A model generated the notes under the pieces. It had not been told where the DNA came from. It saw only the letters and a list, made by a program, of their open reading frames with translations, and ran no database searches. From NCBI GenBank assembly GCA_049969495.1, contig JBMFOT010000002.1, positions 27,462 through 91,461 on the forward strand: DNA of 64,000 nucleotides. The letters run 5' to 3'. Positions within the stretch are counted from its first letter, which is position 1. Each line of letters begins with the position of its first letter. The DNA comes from HRBIN16 sp049969495. GTDB lineage: Bacteria > Armatimonadota > HRBIN16. The position numbers were made by a program, and so were the translations under genes. Positions 58,783 through 64,000 of the stretch are shown here, piece after piece.

Positions 58783-60711
58783 TTAACGATTCAACAGCGT
58801 GCCCACATAGCGCATGACCTCGCTGGCGCACACGGGGCAGTAGCCGTGCTCGCTGCACAAGCGGTCTACCACCTCGTTCATTTTCTTCAGCTGCTCTTCG
58901 TTGGGCGTGGTCACGGAGGTGGTAATCTTGACCACGTCCTTCAGGTCGGCGAAGAGCTTGCGCTCGATGGCTTCTTTCAACCGCTCGTCGCTGTTGACGT
59001 CGAAGCGGATATTGCGCCTTGCCAGCGAGGCGACGGAACGCAGGATGCCTTCGCGGAATTCGCGCTTGGCGTTCTCGGAGATGCCGATTTGCTCCTCGAT
59101 AGAGCGCATTAGCCTCTCGTCGGGTTCCATGTCCTCGCCGGTGATGGGGTCTTTGACCTTTGTGCGGTTGCAGTAGGCGTCCACGTTGTCCAGATAGTTG
59201 TCCAGCAACGTTTGCGCCGCTTTCTCGTAGGAGAAGACGAACGCCCGCTGGATTTCCTTTTTGGCGAGTTCGTCGTACTCCTTGCGCACCTCGTCGATCA
59301 ACCCCAGCAGCTTGCGCTTCTCCTCATCGTTGCTGGTGTACTCGGCGAGCCCATCGCGCAGACTGCGCAGCACATCGATAGGCGTAATGCACGACTTGCC
59401 GCTGCGAGCAATCGCGCTGGAGATTCGGTTGATGATGAAGCGTGGCGACACGCCCTGCATTCCCTCGTCGGGATACTCTTCCTGCAGCTCCTTCAGGTGT
59501 CGCTGGTCCCAGTCGCCCACTTGCTTTTCGCCATCGTACAGCTTCATCTTGGTCATCAGGCTCAAACCGCTCTTCTTGGAGGGCTTTAGTCGGCTGAGTA
59601 CCGCGAACATGCTGGCGACGCGCAGGGCATGTGGCGCAATGTGCACCTTCTTCAGGTCGACGCCGTCCTCTTGTACTTCGCTCTGGGCGATGAGCTTCTC
59701 GTAGATACGCACTTCGTCGCTGACGCGCAGGTTGTAAGGCACTTTGACCACGAAGATGCGGTCGATCATCGCCTCGTTCTCTTTGTTGGAGAAGTAGGCG
59801 TTGTACTCGTACTCATTCGTGTGAGCAACGACAACAAGGTCGCAATAGATGAGTGCGAACCGGCTGGCTTTAATCATCTGCTCGCCCGCAACCGTGTTGA
59901 GTTCATACAGGAAGCGCTTATCCGCCTTGAGCATTTCGATGAATTCCATAATACCCCGGTTGGCGATATTCAGTTCGCCGTCGAAGTTGTACACGCGCGG
60001 GTCGCTCTCCACGCCGATTTCGGTGAGCATCTGCAAGTTGACACTGCCCGTCAGCTCCGAAACGTCCTGCGACTTGGGGTCGGACGGCTTGAAGGTGCCG
60101 ATGCCGATGCGGTTGCGCTCGGAGAAGAAGATGCGCTCCACAGGCACCTGGTCAATTTTGCCGTGAAACTCTTCCTTCAGCCGCCAGCGGCACACCGGGC
60201 ACAGGTCGCCCTCGATGTAGATGCCGAACTGGCGACGGAAATCTGCCCGAAGGTCTTCGGGGATGAGGTGTAGAGGTTCCTCATGCATCGGGCAGCCTTT
60301 GATGGCGTACACCGCGCCTTGCTCGGTGCGGGAGTAGCGCTCCAGCCCCCGTTTGAGCATGGTAACGAGCGTGGACTTGCCGCCGCCCACGGGTCCCACG
60401 AGCATGAGGATGCGCTTACGCACGTCCAAACGCCGTGCCGCCGGTGCGAAGTACTCTTCCACGATCTGCTGCAGGGTTTTATCCAGCCCGAAGATTTCGG
60501 AGCGGAAGAAGCGATACTGCTTGGGGCGCCCCTCCGGTTCATCCACCCCGGCAGCCAGTATCATGTCGTACACGCGGGCGTGCGCCAGGTCTGCCACCTG
60601 CGGATTTTTGGTGACAATCTCCAGATAGTCGGCGAAAGTGCCTTCCCAGCGTAGCGACCGCTCGCTCTGGCGCAGCTCCTCCGCCTGTCTGAGAAACTCG
60701 GATGGTTTCAT
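58783..60711 (-). CDS. prkA: PrkA-type AAA+ serine protein kinase
   Basis: 642 aa. An AAA-like domain with Walker A VGPVGGGKST at about 105-114; Zn-like Cys motif 'CPVCRWRL'; 'GELNIANRGIMEFIEMLKAD' is the Walker B/sensor region; the C-terminal half has PrkA kinase-like helices and ends 'CSEHGYCPVCASEVMRYVG'. PrkA/YeaG is a stress- and nutrient-responsive protein. AAGGAG precedes the ATG. Heads the prkA-yhbH-spoVR operon behind a leader of about 350 bases. Confidence 0.95.
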   Translation of the reverse strand: MKPSEFLRQAEELRQSERSLRWEGTFADYLEIVTKNPQVADLAHARVYDMILAAGVDEPEGRPKQYRFFRSEIFGLDKTLQQIVEEYFAPAARRLDVRKRILMLVGPVGGGKSTLVTMLKRGLERYSRTEQGAVYAIKGCPMHEEPLHLIPEDLRADFRRQFGIYIEGDLCPVCRWRLKEEFHGKIDQVPVERIFFSERNRIGIGTFKPSDPKSQDVSELTGSVNLQMLTEIGVESDPRVYNFDGELNIANRGIMEFIEMLKADKRFLYELNTVAGEQMIKASRFALIYCDLVVVAHTNEYEYNAYFSNKENEAMIDRIFVVKVPYNLRVSDEVRIYEKLIAQSEVQEDGVDLKKVHIAPHALRVASMFAVLSRLKPSKKSGLSLMTKMKLYDGEKQVGDWDQRHLKELQEEYPDEGMQGVSPRFIINRISSAIARSGKSCITPIDVLRSLRDGLAEYTSNDEEKRKLLGLIDEVRKEYDELAKKEIQRAFVFSYEKAAQTLLDNYLDNVDAYCNRTKVKDPITGEDMEPDERLMRSIEEQIGISENAKREFREGILRSVASLARRNIRFDVNSDERLKEAIERKLFADLKDVVKITTSVTTPNEEQLKKMNEVVDRLCSEHGYCPVCASEVMRYVGTLLNR

Positions 60712-60747
60712 GTTCGTCCCGTCTCCTTCCTGCGGTAGATTGCCAGT

Positions 60748-60789
60748 AAAAAGGATGCGCCTCGTGCTGCAGAGTCACACACGAGGCGC
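60748..60789 (-). terminator. Terminator-like hairpin in the prkA leader
   Basis: Minus strand GCGCCTCGTG (60789-60780), 13-base loop, CACGAGGCGC (60766-60757), ATCC, then five T's (60752-60748). It lies between the prkA promoter and its ribosome site, so it may act as an attenuator. Confidence 0.65.
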
Positions 60790-60811
60790 TGGTGAGACGG
60801 GCAAACAGAGG

Positions 60812-60925
60812 TCAACGGTCAGGAGGCTTTCCCTCCCTCAGAATGCCCTCAGCGCCTGCAGGTGTGTTTTCTGCAGCACCAATAAGGTCAACTGGCTCCT
60901 TGAGTGTATCTCCTGTGTCGGTCAA
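60812..60925 (-). CDS. Possible 37-aa leader peptide upstream of prkA
   Basis: TTG at 60925, 7 bases after GGAG, opens a 37-codon frame: 'LTDTGDTLKEPVDLIGAAEN' followed by 'TPAGAEGILREGKPPDR' and TGA. The stop lies 22 bases before the terminator-like hairpin. Composition looks coding (Glu/Asp/Gly/Pro, no rare residues), but the ORF is short and has no family. It could be a leader peptide or a small protein. Confidence 0.35.
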   Translation of the reverse strand: MTDTGDTLKEPVDLIGAAENTPAGAEGILREGKPPDR

Positions 60926-61064
60926 TTTTCGTCTCCAACAACCTTTCGTTGCACAATGTTCTGTTTAGTAGACTGCCAACTGGCTGTGAAGGTTCCCGTT
61001 TCGAAGATATGAATCAGCGGCAGTCACCCCTGCGGGCAATAAAATTATACCTGTTTTTTATCCT

Positions 61065-61093
61065 ATCTTAGTTATCGGTGCAAGCCTTGTCAA
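61065..61093 (-). promoter_or_regulatory. Promoter for the prkA operon
   Basis: Minus strand TTGACA (61093-61088), 17-base spacer, TAAGAT (61070-61065). The 350-base stretch from here to prkA holds the possible leader ORF and the attenuator-like hairpin and no other gene. Confidence 0.6.
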
Positions 61094-61129
61094 GCCCTCA
61101 GGGCATTTTCCGGTAAAAGTGCGGAGCGA

Positions 61130-61160
61130 GCATCCGCCCCAGCGGAAGCGGGGCGGACGC
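61130..61160. terminator. Hairpin after pilT
   Basis: GCATCCGCCCC (61130-61140) and GGGGCGGACGC (61150-61160) pair with one mismatch, just 3' of the pilT stop. T-run weak (only CTTTT about 10 bases on). Confidence 0.45.
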
Positions 61161-61170
61161 AAACGCAGAG

Positions 61171-62325
61171 CTAGCCGCTCTTTGGAACGTGGTGCGGTGC
61201 CTGCACCGCCTGTGCGGTGGTTTGAAGCGTCGTGGCGTGCGTATCTGCCGCACGGTGTACCTCGGCTTCGCCCAGCTTTTCGGCAATCTCCTCGGGGCGG
61301 TCGGCGATACGCATCATCTCGTCCTTGTCGATAATGCCCTTGCGGTAGAGCGAGAGCAGGAACGAGTCCAGCGTGCACATGCCCCACTGCTGTCCTGTCT
61401 GGATGGCCGAGTAGATGCTGTAGGTTTTGTGGTCGCGAATCATGTGCTGGATAGCAGGGGTACAAATCATCACCTCAAACGCTGCCACGCGCCCGGGGCG
61501 GTCGATACGCGGTAGCAGTTGCTGTGAAATCACCGCCACCAGGTTGGTGGAGAGCTGCACGCGGATCTGCTCCTGCTGGTCGAGCGGGAACACGTCGGTG
61601 ATGCGGTCTACCGTTTTTGCCGCGCCCGTAGTATGCAGAGTAGAGAAGACCAGGTGTCCGGTTTCCGCTGCGGTGATCGCCGCCTGAATGGTGCGAAGGT
61701 CGCGCATTTCACCCACCAGAATCACGTCCGGGTCTTCACGCAGGGCGCGCACCACGCCGTCAGCGAAGGTAGGCACGTCCACCCCCACCTCGCGCTGGGA
61801 GACAATGGATTTCTTCGGCGAGTGGTAGTACTCAATCGGGTCCTCGATGGTGATAATGTGGCAATCACGGTGGGTATTAATCCAGTCAATCATGGTTGCC
61901 AAGGTGGTCGTTTTACCTGAACCGGTTGGTCCCGTAATCAGGATAAGTCCACGCGGTTCATACAGCAGGTCAATCACCTCGCGCCCTAACCCCAGGTCCT
62001 CGAAGGTCAGCATCTTGTAGGGGATCAGGCGCAGGTTCATCGCGAGAGTGTTCTTCTGCCAGTACGCCGCTACGCGGAAGCGTGCCTTGTTCTGGTGCGA
62101 GTAACCGAAGTCGGTGCTGCGGTCGGTTTGCAGCTCCTCCCAGTTGCGGTCGGGGCATATCGAGCGCACCAGCCGCTCGGTATCTGCCGGGGTGAGCACC
62201 TCGTACTCCTGCAGACGGTATAACCTGCCATAAATGCGCAGTACCGGTCTCTCGCCGGCGATCAGGTGGATATCGGAGGCGTCTCTCTCGTACGCCAGGT
62301 CCATGAGCCGTTCAATGGTAACCAT
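61171..62325 (-). CDS. pilT: Type IV pilus retraction ATPase PilT
   Basis: 384 aa from ATG 62325, 7 bases after AAGGAGGG. N-terminal PAS-like domain ('DASDIHLIAGERPVLRIYGR'), Walker A GPTGSGKTT at 132-140, Asp box 'TIEDPIEYYH', Walker B 'DPDVILVGEMRDLRTI' and His box 'LVFSTLHTTGAAKTVDR'. The C-terminus has a 60-residue Thr/Ala/Gln tail. It retracts pili in twitching. No pilB or pilC is adjacent, and the two pseudopilin genes are distant. Confidence 0.95.
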   Translation of the reverse strand: MVTIERLMDLAYERDASDIHLIAGERPVLRIYGRLYRLQEYEVLTPADTERLVRSICPDRNWEELQTDRSTDFGYSHQNKARFRVAAYWQKNTLAMNLRLIPYKMLTFEDLGLGREVIDLLYEPRGLILITGPTGSGKTTTLATMIDWINTHRDCHIITIEDPIEYYHSPKKSIVSQREVGVDVPTFADGVVRALREDPDVILVGEMRDLRTIQAAITAAETGHLVFSTLHTTGAAKTVDRITDVFPLDQQEQIRVQLSTNLVAVISQQLLPRIDRPGRVAAFEVMICTPAIQHMIRDHKTYSIYSAIQTGQQWGMCTLDSFLLSLYRKGIIDKDEMMRIADRPEEIAEKLGEAEVHRAADTHATTLQTTAQAVQAPHHVPKSG

Positions 62326-62455
62326 ACCAACACCCTCCTTGCGTTCTGCCCACGTTGGGGCGGGTTGACGTGCGACTGCGATCACATCTCAAGCCGGGAT
62401 GCGCTCATCCCTCCTGTGAAGTATCACAGTTATGGGGAAAGAGGCATCTGTATAT

Positions 62456-62484
62456 ACTATAAAGCGAAAGCCCCCGATTGTCAA
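62456..62484 (-). promoter_or_regulatory. Promoter for pilT
   Basis: Minus strand TTGACA (62484-62479), 17-base spacer, TATAGT (62461-62456). Divergent from the padR promoter with 30 bases between the -35 boxes. Confidence 0.85.
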
Positions 62485-62514
62485 GCGATTTGCAGAACTG
62501 TTTCGAGAAACCCC

Positions 62515-62543
62515 TTGACATTTCCCCGGACGTGGTGTATATT
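62515..62543 (+). promoter_or_regulatory. Promoter for padR
   Basis: TTGACA (62515-62520), 17-base spacer, TATATT (62538-62543). Confidence 0.85.
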
Positions 62544-62556
62544 GTTTACAGATACA
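62536..62556. promoter_or_regulatory. Probable PadR operator over the -10
   Basis: TGTAT (62536-62540) and ATACA (62552-62556) are inverted with 11 bases between. They overlap the padR -10, a typical place for autorepression by a PadR dimer. Confidence 0.5.
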
Positions 62557-62578
62557 TCGGAAAGCGAGGTATAAACCG

Positions 62579-62950
62579 ATGAGCAATACCGAGCAACTGA
62601 TCAAAGGGAATACCTCTATGCTCATCCTGTCGCTGCTGGCGGAGAAGCCGATGCACGGCTACGCCATCGCGAAGGAGATTGAGCAGCGTACTGCCGACCT
62701 GCTGCGTTTTCGCGAAGGCACGCTCTATCCCACCCTGCACGAGATGGAGCAAAAGGGCTGGATTCAGGGCAGCTGGGAGACCACCGATGGAGGGCGTGCG
62801 CGCAAGGTGTATTCCATCACCCCGCAGGGTTTACAGGAGCTGCAACGCCAGCAACATGCCTGGCAGCGGTTCCGCAACGCCATTGAAGCGGTCATCGGAC
62901 GCAAATCTTCACGACCCGCAGAGGGAGGCATCGAACCATGTACAACCTGA
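62579..62950 (+). CDS. PadR-family transcriptional regulator
   Basis: 123 aa. Winged helix with 'LILSLLAEKPMHGYAIAKEI' (the M-H-G-Y signature), 'LRFREGTLYPTLHEMEQKGW' and 'GRARKVYSITPQGLQEL'. It is a short PadR (subfamily-2 like) with no long C-terminal dimer arm. It should repress itself and the membrane protein that starts inside its last codons (overlap of 13 bases). Confidence 0.94.
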   Translation: MSNTEQLIKGNTSMLILSLLAEKPMHGYAIAKEIEQRTADLLRFREGTLYPTLHEMEQKGWIQGSWETTDGGRARKVYSITPQGLQELQRQQHAWQRFRNAIEAVIGRKSSRPAEGGIEPCTT

Positions 62951-64000
62951 TTGAGGATTACCTGGACCGCGTGAGCCTGCCGTTGGTGCGTCGGTTACCG
63001 TATCACGAGCGTCAGCGTATCCGGCAGGAGATGCGTGACCACCTGTTAGAACGGGTGAACGAGTTAAAAGCGCAGGGCGTCAGCGACGATGAGGCGGTCG
63101 CAGTTGCCATCAGGCAGTTCGGCTCGCCGGAGTGGGTTGGCACGCTGATTCTGGAAAAGCACACGTCGCTACCTCGGCTGAACTGGTGGCGGGCGGTGGT
63201 GCTCCTTCTGGTGGTGGTAGTGGGTTCGTTCGCGCTCGTGATGGCCAATCATCGGATAGAGGACGATATGCGCCAACCGCAGGTAGTAGACGTAGTGCTC
63301 TGGACAATCGGCAGCAAGGCGTTGCAGGCAGATCCCTCGCCCCTGCTACGGACGGCGCTCGACGACTTGCAGCACTTGCCCCTGTACAATCGCCCATTGC
63401 CTCCTCTCGCCCAGTTACGCGCCGTGCAAGAGCCCTCGCTGCGCCCGCTGGCGGAGATGGTACAGGAGCGTTACAGCCGGTGGTATTCCCAGGTGAGCCA
63501 GAACAAATGGGGTAGACCACCCGGCGGTCCTGAAGGCTGGATGTATGGTGCAGGCATGGTCAGAGTTCCCTTTACCGTGCCCGACTCCGTCTGCGTCAGC
63601 TGGGGTGGCGGCTGTGAGTCCCGGAAAGAGATGCTCCCGAACGGGGTGGTCGCGCTCCAGGTCGCAGCGACGATGCTGGCATGTGCCGCGATAGCGGGTC
63701 TGCTCATGCACCAGCGCCGCTGGGTAGCCGGAGCTGCCATAGCGGTGGTACTGCTCAGCCCAGTATGGTGTGCAGGTGTCGCCTTGAACTTTAGCGAAAC
63801 CCAAATGCACAGCAGAGACTACCTGCTGGCGCAGATTGTACGCTCCGCAGAGAGCGTAGCTACTCAACAACCGCGCCTCGTGCAGTCATCGCCACCAAGG
63901 CTGCCACTGGCAACGATGGAACTGAAAGACAACGCACAACGCCTGCAGCGCATCCAGCAGCTTGTCCAGCTGTACCACGTCTACGAAGCGGACCATCACC
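62938..64000 (+). CDS. HAAS/permease-prefix-type membrane protein, C-terminal end cut by the window
   Basis: At least 354 aa from ATG 62938 (GAGGGAGG 9 bases before), open at the right edge. Residues about 5-75 are the HAAS domain: 'LPYHERQRIRQEMRDHLLER' and 'AQGVSDDEAVAVAIRQFGSP'. Membrane spans follow at about 82-101, 237-257 and 261-282, with a roughly 135-residue loop between the first two. Such proteins are always paired with PadR regulators. Ligand unknown. Confidence 0.85.
   Translation, partial: MYNLIEDYLDRVSLPLVRRLPYHERQRIRQEMRDHLLERVNELKAQGVSDDEAVAVAIRQFGSPEWVGTLILEKHTSLPRLNWWRAVVLLLVVVVGSFALVMANHRIEDDMRQPQVVDVVLWTIGSKALQADPSPLLRTALDDLQHLPLYNRPLPPLAQLRAVQEPSLRPLAEMVQERYSRWYSQVSQNKWGRPPGGPEGWMYGAGMVRVPFTVPDSVCVSWGGGCESRKEMLPNGVVALQVAATMLACAAIAGLLMHQRRWVAGAAIAVVLLSPVWCAGVALNFSETQMHSRDYLLAQIVRSAESVATQQPRLVQSSPPRLPLATMELKDNAQRLQRIQQLVQLYHVYEADHH

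Noticed and set aside
1..64000. tRNA, rRNA, origin of replication and insertion sequences looked for
   Set aside because: No cloverleaf, rRNA motif, DnaA-box cluster or transposase was found by reading; short RNAs could have been missed.

Overview
The window looks like chromosome from a diderm, flagellated, piliated bacterium, most likely of the Armatimonadota. This is a judgement from gene content, not from a search. It rests on two H-X9-DG type pseudopilins with near-identical N-terminal signals, a DUF6785/6784-like giant membrane protein, a PEP-CTERM remnant, DUF4058, and DUF2089 next to DUF4097. TolC and SLBB export proteins imply an outer membrane. GC content is fairly high and genes are dense and often overlap. 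I saw no tRNA, rRNA, CRISPR array, insertion sequence or prophage.

Layout. 1-3.8 kb: a DUF342 (FapA-like) gene with a partial downstream gene, divergent from a large membrane protein. 4-9.6 kb: two sugar nucleotidyltransferases flanking a DegT aminotransferase, then ahcY and an alpha-barrel protein. 9.7-12.9 kb: argG-argH and a queuosine-precursor transporter (minus strand). 13-18 kb: a c-di-GMP and envelope block (GAF-GGDEF, MobA-like transferase, CdsA, two PilZ proteins) facing an LmeA-like lipoprotein. 19-21.6 kb: DUF2089, DUF4097, and a zinc-ribbon membrane protein with an L7/L12-like tail. 21.7-24 kb: a pseudopilin behind a cobalamin riboswitch, then a GH76-like protein. 24-34 kb: one long plus-strand operon running from two tiny proteins through SLBB export protein and CpsB-type phosphatase into flgBC-fliEFGHIJ, a lytic transglycosylase and motE. 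34-42 kb: DUF4058, an unknown protein, TolC, trmFO-xerC, a second pseudopilin, an oxidoreductase and a sigma-54/PEP-CTERM relic.

41.6-52.4 kb, minus strand: hdrC-hdrB-hdrA-mvhD-mvhG-mvhA-protease is a complete electron-bifurcating [NiFe]-hydrogenase/heterodisulfide-reductase-like complex under one good promoter. It is followed by two glycosyltransferases and L-rhamnose isomerase. 52.8-62.3 kb, minus strand: a PhoR/PhoB-like pair, a barrel-sandwich protein, the prkA-yhbH-spoVR stress operon with a long structured leader, and pilT. 62.6-64 kb: padR and a HAAS-type membrane protein that runs off the window.

Functional themes are surface polysaccharide, motility (flagella, pili, c-di-GMP) and a hydrogen-linked redox complex. 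The most unusual items are the B12 riboswitch in front of a pseudopilin gene, the sigma-54 promoter attached to a collapsed PEP-CTERM gene, the coupling of exopolysaccharide genes to the flagellar operon, and the Hdr-Mvh complex in this kind of host.
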